From: Bacillus sp. (in: firmicutes)
GTDB lineage: Bacteria; Bacillota; Bacilli; Bacillales; Cytobacillaceae
Reading direction: 5' to 3'
Length of the DNA: 64,000 nt
NCBI GenBank assembly: GCA_031177865.1
Contig: JAPSKD010000003.1
Coordinates: 1-64,000 of the forward strand
The position numbers were made by a program, and so were the translations under genes. Positions 45,638-54,211 of the stretch are shown one piece after another; position 1 is the first letter of the stretch, and the number at the start of each line of letters is the position of its first letter. Below the pieces are notes generated by a model that had not been told where the DNA came from, ran no database searches, and saw only the letters and a program-made list of their open reading frames with translations.

Positions 45638-45681
45638 GAAAAAAGTTAACCTCCCCCTTTATATGTGGAAGTTAACTTTTT
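45638..45681 (-). terminator. terminator of ytfIJ
   Basis: AAAAAGTTAAC (45640-45650) and GTTAACTTTTT (45671-45681) pair around a 20-nt loop. T runs lie on both sides. Confidence 0.85.
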
Positions 45682-45684
45682 TTC

Positions 45685-46185
45685 CTATATATCAAATTCT
45701 TGTTTAGGAGATTCGTTTTGCTTGGATTGCTGCGATCCCTGTTGGGATCCCTGTTGGGAGCCCTGCTGGGAACCTTGCTGCTCATTTTTTTTCGAGAACA
45801 TTTGTTGAATCTTATCGACCGCTTGAGGCGCCAATTCTAGAATCTTCTCATACAGATGGGTACTTTCGTCAAGATGGAGCATTTTTACGCCTTTTGAGTT
45901 TACAATTAAGAATGCAATTGGAGTTATCGAGACTCCGCCACCACTACCTCCTCCAAATGGAAGCCTAGACTGACCTTTACCTTCTTCTTGTCCTTTTGAT
46001 TGTGACCCGTCTAGTTTAAATTCACTTCCACCAGCGGCAAATCCAAAGCCCACTTTGGAGACGGTGAGAATAACGCTTCCGTCAGGAGTTTCAACAGGAT
46101 CACCAATAATCGTATTAACGTCAATCATTTCTTTTAAACTTTCCATCGCAGTCGTCATTAAACCTTGAATTGGATGTTCAGACAT
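45685..46185 (-). CDS. ytfJ: YtfJ/GerW family sporulation protein
   Basis: The 166-residue protein matches the GerW (YtfJ) family, implicated in spore germination with L-alanine and expressed in the forespore. The core is SVILTVSKVGFGFAAGGSEF plus a Gly-rich loop (LPFGGGSGGGVSITPIAFLI). The C-terminus carries five near-identical GSQQ repeats (about residues 140-156), encoded by 12-bp DNA repeats. It lies 17 nt downstream of ytfI, so the two form an operon. A terminator follows. Confidence 0.9.
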   Translation of the reverse strand: MSEHPIQGLMTTAMESLKEMIDVNTIIGDPVETPDGSVILTVSKVGFGFAAGGSEFKLDGSQSKGQEEGKGQSRLPFGGGSGGGVSITPIAFLIVNSKGVKMLHLDESTHLYEKILELAPQAVDKIQQMFSKKNEQQGSQQGSQQGSQQGSQQSKQNESPKQEFDI

Positions 46186-46202
46186 AGCTGTTTCCTCCTC
46201 TT

Positions 46203-46904
46203 TTACACGGTTTTAGTTTTTTCCTTTGAATAGGCAGTTTCCATTTTGAGATTTGGGCGTCCGCCCTTCCAGAATTTAATTAGTTTTAATCCTGCTAAAA
46301 TAGCATACCCGATACGGAACTGAAAAATACATGTGATATGGGTTTGGATGATTGCCAATTGAAAATGGGGCGTAATCGACAATACTGGCATTTCCTTCAT
46401 CCTCAAAAAGTGACTTAGCACCCCCAAAATGCTTCCCTTTACTGTCCAAAGTGCACCCGTTATAATCCCTGTATGTGCAGCATCACCTACACCCACTAAT
46501 GAATGCCATTCAAAATGTTTGATTACCATTCTTTTCATAAATTTCTTTACGATTACATTGGTGTTAACAACATGATGGATGATTTCTTTTCCGTTAGTAA
46601 ATTTTGATATGATACCATCTTCTGTAATTTTCGCTTCCTTTGTCGGGGACTGTTTTTCACTAGAATCCCCCATTTGTGTATTGCCCTTCATGACAATGCT
46701 TGGTGAGTTTTCGTCAATTTTGATAAGGGGTACATTCATTGTGTACCTAATTAGGCCGAACCAGATTCTAAATTGAATTTTTAATTCATCATTGTCGTTA
46801 TGATGGAAATAATTAAGGCGAATCGTTAGTTTTGAAAAAATGATTAGTAGAATGAATAAAATGATAAAAATGAGAGCTATAACCAGCCAAACCAATTTTC
46901 TCAC
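46203..46904 (-). CDS. ytfI: YtfI, DUF2953 protein
   Basis: The 233-residue protein has one N-terminal membrane helix (residues about 4-26, WLVIALIFIILFILLIIF). The remaining region resembles the DUF2953 family, with a hydrophobic patch near TGIITGALWTVKGSILGVL and a C-terminal segment. Its function is unknown. It is co-transcribed with ytfJ and in B. subtilis is part of the same forespore operon. A clear terminator (46947-46970) lies upstream of it and belongs to yteJ. Confidence 0.83.
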   Translation of the reverse strand: MRKLVWLVIALIFIILFILLIIFSKLTIRLNYFHHNDNDELKIQFRIWFGLIRYTMNVPLIKIDENSPSIVMKGNTQMGDSSEKQSPTKEAKITEDGIISKFTNGKEIIHHVVNTNVIVKKFMKRMVIKHFEWHSLVGVGDAAHTGIITGALWTVKGSILGVLSHFLRMKEMPVLSITPHFQLAIIQTHITCIFQFRIGYAILAGLKLIKFWKGGRPNLKMETAYSKEKTKTV

Positions 46905-46934
46905 ACCCTTTCAGCCTATTAGTATCACCTCAAG

Positions 46935-46970
46935 AAAAAAAAATAAACCCGCTAACAATTGTTAGCGGGT
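46935..46970 (-). terminator. terminator of sppA-yteJ
   Basis: ACCCGCTAAC (46947-46956) and GTTAGCGGGT (46961-46970) form a perfect 10-bp stem with an AATT loop, followed by a T-rich run on the minus strand. Confidence 0.93.
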
Positions 46971-46976
46971 CAAAAA

Positions 46977-47456
46977 TTATCGTTCTACATGGATAACGGA
47001 AGTGTCTGTAAATAGGTCGTGTAGACCTTGTTTCTTTGGTAAAAAGGCAACAACGATATAGCCTACAACAATGGTTGCAGAGATAAATCGACCAATCCAT
47101 TCTCGGAAGAGGATTGTTCCCCAGGATAATTTGTCACTCTTCAAATCAATTACTCTTAATCCAAATACCATTTTTCCTAGAGTCTGATGAAAGTACTTTG
47201 TCATTAACACAAAATATAAATAAAATATGATTGCTGAAGCGATTGAAATAGGGGCAAACATATTAAATTCCATTAATGGAACCTCTAAGATTCGAAATAA
47301 AGGGTTAATGATTAATCTCTCTATACTCCCTATAACAATCAAATCTAGCAGGTATGCCCAAAAACGCATCCAAAAACCTGCAAAACGAATGGAGACAGTA
47401 TCGGGTTCCTGAATTGTTACTGATTCAGCAAATTCCTCTTGATTTTCAATTTCCAT
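46977..47456 (-). CDS. yteJ: YteJ, RDD family membrane protein
   Basis: The 159-residue protein is of the RDD family, with three membrane helices. The family residues are seen in AGFWMRFWAYLLDLIVIGSI (Arg and Asp), LGKMVFGLRVID and a C-terminal LFTDTSVIHV segment. Its function is unknown; it is linked to SppA, whose regulator/inhibitor role in B. subtilis has been attributed to YteJ (SppI). It starts 12 nt after the sppA stop, so the two are co-transcribed. Confidence 0.9.
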   Translation of the reverse strand: MEIENQEEFAESVTIQEPDTVSIRFAGFWMRFWAYLLDLIVIGSIERLIINPLFRILEVPLMEFNMFAPISIASAIIFYLYFVLMTKYFHQTLGKMVFGLRVIDLKSDKLSWGTILFREWIGRFISATIVVGYIVVAFLPKKQGLHDLFTDTSVIHVER

Positions 47457-47468
47457 CTGCTTTCCCCC

Positions 47469-48479
47469 CTACTCTGCATATAAGTACATTAGACGTGGAG
47501 AATTAGGTCTTGATAAAATTTCCATCAGCCCAGCCATCTCATTTTCGGTACCGATTAATTTCTGAACCTTTAAATTCAAAAGTGAACCGAAACCTAATGC
47601 CTCAGTATATCGGACTACCTTAGCGTCTTTAAGCTTCTCGTCTTCCATCATTTGTTGTATTACATCTTCTAAATATCCAAAGCCATCTATCAAATTTAGC
47701 TCTTTGGCTTGTCTTCCATCGTAAATTCTTCCATCGGCAATCTCTTTTACTTGGTCTGTTGTCATATTTCTTCCCTCTGAAATTACCTTCACAAACCCTT
47801 CGTAGGAATTGTCAATCATACTTTGGAGAATTTGCCGTTCGTCTTCTGTCATTTGGCGAGTTGGGCTCATTATGTCTTTATATTGGCCACTTTTGATGGT
47901 TACAAAATCTACGCCATACTTATCTGCCAATCCCTCATAATTAATTCCTTGCATGATGACTCCGAGAGAACCTGTAAGAGTTTCTTCACTTGCAAAGATC
48001 TTTTTGGCACCAGCTGAAATATAATAACCTCCAGAAGCAGCCATTGAGCCCATTGAAACATAGACCGGTTTCTTTGTTTCCTTTTGAATTTCAACTAATT
48101 TATCATGAATTTCAGCACTCTCCACTACACCGCCACCGGGAGAGTTAACCTTAAGAATAATCCCCTTTACGGTATCATCTTCTTTTATGTACTCTAATTT
48201 TTTCATAAATCCTTGGTGATTGTATCCAGCGGATTGAAAAAAAGATTCCGCACTATTTGTATCTTGTATAACGCCATCAACGTCGAGTACGGCAATCTTT
48301 TTCATTTCATTTCCTTCCTGCACAATTTCCTCCGTAAAAGGCAGCTCTGTCGCGGCTAAGAGCTCACTTAAATCCGTTTCAACCCCTTTAAAAGCAAATG
48401 CAGATAAAAAGTTAATCACGACTGATACAAAAAATAATGCTGCAGCAATTCCAAGGGCGGCCCATCGTTTCCCATTCAT
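47469..48479 (-). CDS. sppA: signal peptide peptidase SppA
   Basis: SppA is a membrane-anchored S49 serine peptidase that degrades signal peptides and helps resist lantibiotics and envelope stress. The 336-residue protein has an N-terminal membrane helix (residues 7-30). The catalytic Ser149 is in MAASGGYYIS and the base Lys201 in SGQYKDI. The 52-residue spacing equals the Ser147/Lys199 pair of B. subtilis SppA. AGGAGG precedes the ATG. The downstream gene yteJ is its probable regulator. Confidence 0.95.
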   Translation of the reverse strand: MNGKRWAALGIAAALFFVSVVINFLSAFAFKGVETDLSELLAATELPFTEEIVQEGNEMKKIAVLDVDGVIQDTNSAESFFQSAGYNHQGFMKKLEYIKEDDTVKGIILKVNSPGGGVVESAEIHDKLVEIQKETKKPVYVSMGSMAASGGYYISAGAKKIFASEETLTGSLGVIMQGINYEGLADKYGVDFVTIKSGQYKDIMSPTRQMTEDERQILQSMIDNSYEGFVKVISEGRNMTTDQVKEIADGRIYDGRQAKELNLIDGFGYLEDVIQQMMEDEKLKDAKVVRYTEALGFGSLLNLKVQKLIGTENEMAGLMEILSRPNSPRLMYLYAE

Positions 48480-48640
48480 GCTTTAGACTCCTCCTTTTAA
48501 TTCTTATTAATTTTCCCTTACATAATTTAATATTGTTTCAAAATAATGCTAAAATTAAAGCAGACTACCTAAGTTTATCAAAAATAAAAAGTTTCATGGG
48601 AAATTTTCTCAAAATTAATAATCAAAATTTGGAGGGCATT

Positions 48641-49459
48641 ATGGGCCATAGACGTAATATCTACTTTTATCATCATTTAGATAAGGAAATGCTAGATAAG
48701 GTCGGAAATTTAGATGATTCTGCAAAGCAATATGGTTTAACGATTGTAAATGATCACCGTGATGCCAATATTATTGCAAGCATCGGTGATGATGGTACCT
48801 TCCTTCAAGCTGTAAGGAAAACAGGTTTTCGTGATGATGTCCTTTATTGTGGGATCACAACAAAGGATAGCTTGAGTATGTATTGTGATTTCAAAATTAA
48901 TGATTCCTCCAAAATGGTTGAAGCCGTTTCAAAGGTTGAGGCTGTTACGAATGAAGATTTAAAGGTACGGCGTTATCCTATTATTGAAGTGATCGTCGAT
49001 GGACAAGGGATATTTCCATGCCTCAACGAGTTTAGTATTCGCTCTTCGATCATTAGAACGCTTGAATTAGATGTTTTTATTGATGAATTACATTTTGAAA
49101 CCTTCCGTGGAGATGGATTGATTGTTGCTACACCAACGGGAAGTACGGCTTACAATAAATCGGTTAATGGCGCTGTCGTCGACCCGTTAATCCCCTGCAT
49201 GCAGGTGAGCGAGGTCGCATCCATTAATAATAACAAATATCGTACATTAGGTGCTCCCTTTGTTATTGGCGGTAATCGCTCGTTAACTCTGAAAATTATT
49301 TCGGAAGGCAATGAGCACCCTACAATGGGATTAGACAATGAAGCTCTAAGCATTCGTCATGTTGATAAAATCCAGATCAGACTCAGTGAAAAGAAAATTA
49401 AAACCCTGAAGCTAAGAGATAATTCTTTCTGGGAAAAGGTTAAGAGAACATTCTTATAA
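48641..49459 (+). CDS. nadK: NAD kinase 2 (PpnKB type) with altered GGDG motif
   Basis: NAD kinase phosphorylates NAD to NADP. The 272-residue protein aligns end to end with B. subtilis NadK2/YtdI: FETFRGDGLIVATPTGSTAY, SINNNKYRTLGAPFV and the C-terminal KLRDNSFWEKVKRTFL. The start at 48641 follows GGAGGG; the long upstream frame has no such site. The nearly invariant GGDG motif reads IGDDGT here (Asp50 in place of the second Gly, codon GAT). This could be tolerated, a sequencing error, or functionally meaningful. It lies on the plus strand, divergent from sppA. Confidence 0.92.
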   Translation: MGHRRNIYFYHHLDKEMLDKVGNLDDSAKQYGLTIVNDHRDANIIASIGDDGTFLQAVRKTGFRDDVLYCGITTKDSLSMYCDFKINDSSKMVEAVSKVEAVTNEDLKVRRYPIIEVIVDGQGIFPCLNEFSIRSSIIRTLELDVFIDELHFETFRGDGLIVATPTGSTAYNKSVNGAVVDPLIPCMQVSEVASINNNKYRTLGAPFVIGGNRSLTLKIISEGNEHPTMGLDNEALSIRHVDKIQIRLSEKKIKTLKLRDNSFWEKVKRTFL

Positions 49460-49464
49460 TCTGA

Positions 49465-49496
49465 CAAAAAAGGGCTGTCGCATAATCGACAGCCCT
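49465..49496. terminator. terminator between nadK and the acyl-CoA synthetase gene
   Basis: AGGGCTGTCG (49471-49480) and CGACAGCCCT (49487-49496) pair perfectly around a 6-nt loop. The T tract is good on the minus strand (TTTTTTGTC) and weak on the plus strand, between two convergent genes. Confidence 0.85.
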
Positions 49497-49506
49497 CTCT
49501 TGCAGA

Positions 49507-51090
49507 CTATTGCTTTATTGATTGTATTTCTTGCTGGCGAAGTTCAATTCGTCGAATTTTCCCTGAAGTTGTTTTTGGCAATTCAGATATATATTCGATT
49601 TTTCTTGGATATTTATAAGGGGCCGTAAGTGTTTTAACATGCTCTTGAAGAGTCTTTGTTAATTCTGGATCATTTGCGTCGATATCCTCTTTTAACACGA
49701 CAAATGCCTTTACAATAAAGCCGCGAATTTCATCAGGGCTTGCCACTACCGCACATTCTTTAACATATGGATGTTTTACAAGTGCATCCTCTACTTCAAA
49801 AGGTCCAATTGTATAGCCTGAGCTGATAATGATATCATCACCGCGGCCTTCAAACCAAAAGTATCCATCTTCATCCCTCTTTGCCTTATCCCCTGTTATA
49901 TAATAATCACCTCGGAATTGCTTAGCTGTTCTTTCCGGGTCCTTATAATAATTTTTAAACAATGCTGGTGTATCGACATGTACAGCGATGTCCCCAACTT
50001 CACCGACTGGGCAGACTTCGCCTTCTTCATTAATAATTTCTACTCGATTGCCTGGAGTTGGTTTGCCCATAGAGCCAGATTTTAACTCCATTCCTTTGGT
50101 TACCCCAACCAACAAGGTGTTTTCAGTTTGTCCATAGCCGTCACGGACATCAACATTAAACTGTCTTTTGAAAGTATCTATAACCTCTCGATTAAGTGGT
50201 TCTCCAGCGGAAACAGCACTATGCAGACTAGGTAAATGATAATCATTAAGGTTTTCTACCTTAGCCATTAACCGATATTCTGTTGGTGTACAACAAAGGA
50301 CATTTACTGAATATTTTTCTAAAAGGCTTAAATACTTTTGGGGTTCAAACTTGCCATTATATACTAACCCCGTTCCACCTGAACCAAGTACGGATAAAAA
50401 TGGACTCCAAATCCACTTTTGCCAGCCAGGAGCCGCAGTTGCCCACACTGTATCACCATCTTCTATACAAAGCCACTTTGGTGCTGCAGTTTTTAAATGA
50501 GCAAATGCCCATCCATGTGTATGTACTACCCCTTTTGGATTACCGGTTGTTCCTGATGTATAGGATAAAAACGCCATATCTTCACGGAGTGTTTCTGCAA
50601 ATCCAAACCCCTGTGGAGCCGCTTTCATTTCTTCATCTAAGAAGATCCAGCCTTCCTGCCTTTCACCGACTGAAAACTTTAATAGTGTCTGTGGACTAGT
50701 AATATTTTCAAATTGATTCACATACGGGTAATAGCTGACTACTGCTTTTACATCCCCATGTGATATTCGATATTGAAGATCCTTCTCTCGCAGCATTTCT
50801 GAACTTGGAATAACAACCAGACCGGCTTTTAAAGCCGCCAAGTATACCACATAGGCTTCTATAAGTCTTGGTATTATCACTAAGACTACATCGCCTTTTT
50901 TCAAACCATTCTGTGTGAAGACATTTCCCGCTTGATTAACTTTTTTTATTAATTCTTTATATGTAACCTGTTTTGTTTCGCCTGACTCACTTTCCCATTT
51001 TAATGCTAATCTTTTTGGATCTTGTGCAAATCGTTCTACTTCCGATACAAGATTATACTTTTCTGGTGCAATTAACTCTTCGCGGTTCAT
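49507..51090 (-). CDS. acyl-CoA synthetase (MbcS/YtcI-like)
   Basis: The 527-residue ANL-superfamily ligase has FLSYTSGTTGNPKGVVHTHG (P-loop), DGYGQTENTL, the ITGDKAKRDEDGYFWFEGR adenylate motif and the C-terminal lysine motif KTTSGKIRRIELR. The family resembles MbcS (methylbutyryl-CoA synthetase) and YtcI, which activate short branched acids. The start at 51090 follows GGGGAG by about 5 nt. The exact substrate is uncertain; acetate or medium-chain acids are alternatives. Confidence 0.88.
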   Translation of the reverse strand: MNREELIAPEKYNLVSEVERFAQDPKRLALKWESESGETKQVTYKELIKKVNQAGNVFTQNGLKKGDVVLVIIPRLIEAYVVYLAALKAGLVVIPSSEMLREKDLQYRISHGDVKAVVSYYPYVNQFENITSPQTLLKFSVGERQEGWIFLDEEMKAAPQGFGFAETLREDMAFLSYTSGTTGNPKGVVHTHGWAFAHLKTAAPKWLCIEDGDTVWATAAPGWQKWIWSPFLSVLGSGGTGLVYNGKFEPQKYLSLLEKYSVNVLCCTPTEYRLMAKVENLNDYHLPSLHSAVSAGEPLNREVIDTFKRQFNVDVRDGYGQTENTLLVGVTKGMELKSGSMGKPTPGNRVEIINEEGEVCPVGEVGDIAVHVDTPALFKNYYKDPERTAKQFRGDYYITGDKAKRDEDGYFWFEGRGDDIIISSGYTIGPFEVEDALVKHPYVKECAVVASPDEIRGFIVKAFVVLKEDIDANDPELTKTLQEHVKTLTAPYKYPRKIEYISELPKTTSGKIRRIELRQQEIQSIKQ

Positions 51091-51185
51091 GTTTCTCCCC
51101 CTCATTCCAGATATATACATTATCACCAATCTTATTATACAAAATTATTTAAAAATTTAAAATTATTATACTAAAAAAAGTAATG

Positions 51186-51215
51186 AAAAAGAGAGTGGGA
51201 AAAATCCCACTCTCT
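51186..51215 (-). terminator. terminator of the SASP gene
   Basis: AGAGAGTGGG (51190-51199) and CCCACTCTCT (51206-51215) form a perfect 10-bp stem with a 6-nt loop, followed by TTTTTCATT on the minus strand. Confidence 0.93.
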
Positions 51216-51235
51216 GTAGCCATCGTATTCATTTG

Positions 51236-51439
51236 TTATCGTGAAAATCCGCTTAATTGAGACTCAGCCATTGATACTAAACGCTTAGTGATTTCACCAC
51301 CAACAGAACCGTTAGCACGTGAAGTAGTGTCTGCACCAAGGTTAACACCGAATTCTTGAGCAATTTCAAATTTCATTTGTTGAAGAGCTTGCTCTACACC
51401 AGGTACAAGTAATTGATTTGAGTTGTTGTTATTAGCCAT
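51236..51439 (-). CDS. alpha/beta-type small acid-soluble spore protein
   Basis: This SASP coats spore DNA in the forespore and protects it from UV and heat. The 67-residue protein has the family hallmarks: an Asn/Gln-rich N-terminus, [20 protein letters not shown], the GPR protease site within [10 protein letters not shown], and [31 protein letters not shown] lies about 5-6 nt before the ATG. A matching sigma-G promoter is present upstream. It corresponds to B. subtilis sspA by position (next to thiI). Confidence 0.96.
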   Translation of the reverse strand: MANNNNSNQLLVPGVEQALQQMKFEIAQEFGVNLGADTTSRANGSVGGEITKRLVSMAESQLSGFSR

Positions 51440-51462
51440 GTGATATCACCTCCTTGTGAGTA

Positions 51463-51493
51463 TAGAATGTGTAGAATCACATGGCTGTATTCT
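51463..51493 (-). promoter_or_regulatory. sigma-G promoter of the SASP gene
   Basis: On the minus strand AGAATA (51488-51493) and CATTCTA (51463-51469) are 18 bp apart. They match sigma-G TGAATA (one mismatch) and CATNNTA. SASP genes are classic sigma-G targets. Confidence 0.7.
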
Positions 51494-51544
51494 TATTTAT
51501 AATTGGTAATTGTTCACAAATATTTCACAAATTTCTTTTTAAAG

Positions 51545-51728
51545 GGCTGTGTTAATTAGGTCTGTTGATTTGTGCTCCAGGCACTTCGCTTTCCGCGGGC
51601 GGTCCGGGGAGCCTCCTCGGCGCGTAAGCGCCTGTGGGGTCTCCCCAGCCCCGTCCTCCCGCAGGAGTCTTCGTGCCTTCCGCACAAATCAACAGAGTGC
51701 CAATATTACAATTAGCTTTAACACAGCC
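51545..51728. repeat. GC-rich nested inverted-repeat element
   Basis: A 184-bp element lies between the SASP gene and thiI. It has an outer 11-bp inverted repeat (GGCTGTGTTAA at 51545-51555, TTAACACAGCC at 51718-51728) and an inner 14-bp one (CTGTTGATTTGTGC at 51562-51575, GCACAAATCAACAG at 51682-51695). The centre is far more GC-rich than the surroundings and contains GGCGCGTAAGCGCC. Similar palindromic sequences are scattered in Bacillaceae genomes as I recall them. It carries no plausible gene. Confidence 0.75.
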
Positions 51729-51732
51729 TATT

Positions 51733-52941
51733 TTAAAATAAATCCTCAAATTCGGATGGTTGTTCTTTGCTGTCTGGTCTGATGGTCAGCATTTCTGTTT
51801 TTTGGACTGCTTCTTGGATCAATGGTTCGAAGTCGAAGAAGCTTTCGTAGTGCTGAACTTTTTCTTTTTTCGGTTTTGTTTTTGGTGAAGATGGAACAAA
51901 TATCGTACAGCAATCTTCAAAAGGTCTAATTGAAATATCATAAGTATCGATATCTATGGCTTGTTTTATAATATCATTTTTGTCCATTGTCAACAGTGGC
52001 CTTAGTATTGGAGTATTGGTTACCTCATTAATCGCATACATACTTTCTAAAGTTTGACTGGCAACCTGACCAAGATTATCTCCAGTGATAATCGCTAGAC
52101 CTTCCTGTTTTTTTCTAATCTCATCGGTTATTCGCAGCATAAATCTTCTTGTGGTTGTCATGGAGTAATTTTCTGGAATTTGTTCTTTTATCGATTGTTG
52201 AATAGCCGTAAATGGAACGATATGAAGTTTCATCGAACCAAATATTTCAGCCAGCTTTTTTGCTAAGTCGATTACTTTTTCCTTGGATCTGTCACTTGTA
52301 TACGGTGGACTGAAAAAATGTACTGCTTCTATTTCTACTCCTCGTTTCATCGTCAAATATCCTGCCACTGGACTATCAATACCTCCAGACAGCATTAACA
52401 TCGCCTTACCACTGGAGCCAACTGGCAGGCCCCCAGCTCCTAAGATGTTCTCACAAGACATGTAGATAGCCTCACTAAGAACTTCTATTTTCAAGTTGAT
52501 ATCAGGATTTTTCACATCCACCTTGATGCCTGGTATGTTTGCGAGAATATGGCCGCCGAAGGTGTGATTGATGCCAGATGTATCTAATTCAAATGATTTA
52601 TCCGATCGTTTCGGGGTAATTTTAAAGGTTTTTCCCTCTTTGTAAAGGCTTTTCACTAAGGAAAGAGCTGCCTCTTTCATTTTTTCAAGGTCTCTCTCAA
52701 CTCTTATTGCTGGACTAAGGGATTGGATACCAAATATATTTTTTAAAGACTTGATGATCTCTTCCACATTTTCTCCATTAACAAGCACGTACATCCTGTC
52801 ACGCTCTGCCCTTATTTTTATTTTCGGAAAGGGAGCTAATGCAATACGAACACTCTTTCTTAACTTGTCTACAAATTTCTTTCGATTTCTGCCTTTGGTA
52901 GAGATTTCACCATAGCGAATCAGTATTCGATCATAATTCAT
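51733..52941 (-). CDS. thiI: ThiI, tRNA 4-thiouridine sulfurtransferase
   Basis: ThiI adenylates U8 of tRNA and inserts sulfur to give s4U. The 402-residue protein has the ferredoxin-like and THUMP domains (residues about 1-165) and the PP-loop pyrophosphatase domain with LMLSGGIDSPVAGYL. The catalytic Cys is in EDCCTIF. It lacks the C-terminal rhodanese domain of the E. coli protein, as in Bacillus, where the paired desulfurase NifZ supplies sulfur. It starts 1 nt after the nifZ stop, so the pair is co-transcribed. Confidence 0.96.
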   Translation of the reverse strand: MNYDRILIRYGEISTKGRNRKKFVDKLRKSVRIALAPFPKIKIRAERDRMYVLVNGENVEEIIKSLKNIFGIQSLSPAIRVERDLEKMKEAALSLVKSLYKEGKTFKITPKRSDKSFELDTSGINHTFGGHILANIPGIKVDVKNPDINLKIEVLSEAIYMSCENILGAGGLPVGSSGKAMLMLSGGIDSPVAGYLTMKRGVEIEAVHFFSPPYTSDRSKEKVIDLAKKLAEIFGSMKLHIVPFTAIQQSIKEQIPENYSMTTTRRFMLRITDEIRKKQEGLAIITGDNLGQVASQTLESMYAINEVTNTPILRPLLTMDKNDIIKQAIDIDTYDISIRPFEDCCTIFVPSSPKTKPKKEKVQHYESFFDFEPLIQEAVQKTEMLTIRPDSKEQPSEFEDLF

Positions 52942-52942
52942 A

Positions 52943-54085
52943 TTATTTCATAACCTTTCTTAGTTGTTTAGCAGCATCTTCGATTGCTACAATTACTTTT
53001 TCTGCCTCATCTTCAGTATTATCATACGAGAGGCTTATTCTAAATGCACTGTCAGCCAAATCATCTGGAACCCCCATTGCTAAGAGTGTTTGACTTGGTA
53101 ATTGTTTCTTAGAAGAACAGGCACTTGTTGTCGATAGATAGATTCCTTTTTGCTCAAGAGTATGGATTAAAACTTCTGCTTTAACACCCTTTATAGAAAA
53201 ATTGAGTATATGAGGTGCAGAATTTTCTAACGGTGTATTGATGATAAGATCATCTATCCTGCTTAACTCCGCTCTTAAAAGGGATTTAACCTTTTTCATT
53301 CTTTCTATTCCCAGCTCACTATTTACCATCGTCATCCTTAGAGCTTTTGCCATTGCAACAGCTCCTGCAACATTTTCCGTTCCACTTCTTACTTTCCATT
53401 CTTGGTTTCCACCCGAAAGCAATGGATCCAATCTAACCCCTTCTCTTATAAAGAGCGCACCAGTCCCCTTTAATCCATGAAACTTATGTGCTGAAAATGA
53501 ACATAAATCTACACTATTTTCCGATAAATGTAATGGAACCTTTCCGATAGCTTGTACAGCGTCAACATGAAAGAGAATGGTAGGATACTGCTTCAAAAGC
53601 TTACCAATTTCTGCAATTGGCTGTATTGTTCCGACTTCATTATTTACCTGCATAACTGAAACAAGTATTGTATCTTTTTTTATAGAAGCTTTGACATCAT
53701 CTACCATTACTCTTCCGTTTTGATCAGCCGGCAAATAGGTAATGTCAAAACCTAACTTTTTTAACTGTTCCATAGCACCACGGACAGAAGGGTGCTCAAC
53801 ACTAGATAGAATTAAGTGTTTCCCTTTATTCTTATGCAACATCACTGTCCCTTTAATGGCTAAATTATTACTTTCGGTACCACCAGAAGTAAAGTAAATC
53901 TCTGTTGGTTTTACAGTTAAGAGGTTAGCTACTTGTGCACGAGCCTGTGTGAGAAGTTTTTCAGCTTGCAGCCCTATGCCATGAAGGGACGAAGGATTGC
54001 CAAAAAATTCACTTGAGACCTTTATAAATGAGTCTAAAACCTCGTTATATGGTCTTGTCGTTGCACTATTATCAAAATAAATCAT
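52943..54085 (-). CDS. nifZ: NifZ, cysteine desulfurase for tRNA thiolation
   Basis: This PLP-dependent desulfurase (380 aa) provides persulfide sulfur to ThiI. The cofactor Lys is in FSAHKFHGLKGTGAL and the catalytic Cys loop in TTSACSSKKQLPS. The N-terminal FDNSATTRPYNEV and HVDAVQAIGKVP segments are family-typical. Its adjacency to thiI supports the tRNA role over the general Fe-S assembly role of IscS/SufS. The ATG at 54085 is preceded by AGGTGAGG. Confidence 0.95.
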   Translation of the reverse strand: MIYFDNSATTRPYNEVLDSFIKVSSEFFGNPSSLHGIGLQAEKLLTQARAQVANLLTVKPTEIYFTSGGTESNNLAIKGTVMLHKNKGKHLILSSVEHPSVRGAMEQLKKLGFDITYLPADQNGRVMVDDVKASIKKDTILVSVMQVNNEVGTIQPIAEIGKLLKQYPTILFHVDAVQAIGKVPLHLSENSVDLCSFSAHKFHGLKGTGALFIREGVRLDPLLSGGNQEWKVRSGTENVAGAVAMAKALRMTMVNSELGIERMKKVKSLLRAELSRIDDLIINTPLENSAPHILNFSIKGVKAEVLIHTLEQKGIYLSTTSACSSKKQLPSQTLLAMGVPDDLADSAFRISLSYDNTEDEAEKVIVAIEDAAKQLRKVMK

Positions 54086-54164
54086 CTTTCAAACACCTCA
54101 CCTTTGCAGGACTAAATCTTACCACAAACTTAATCAATTGAAAAAGTTTTGTGATATAAACAAA

Positions 54165-54200
54165 CAAAAACCGATTTGCCATTTTTAGCAGAATCGGTTT
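54165..54200 (-). terminator. terminator of ezrA
   Basis: AAACCGATT (54168-54176) and AATCGGTTT (54192-54200) pair around a 15-nt loop, followed by TTTGTTTG on the minus strand. Confidence 0.85.
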
Positions 54201-54211
54201 AAAGTTATTAC

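Noticed and set aside
51549-51782. open frame across the GC-rich inverted-repeat element
   Set aside because: It is made of palindromic repeat sequence, has no ribosome binding site, and resembles no protein.
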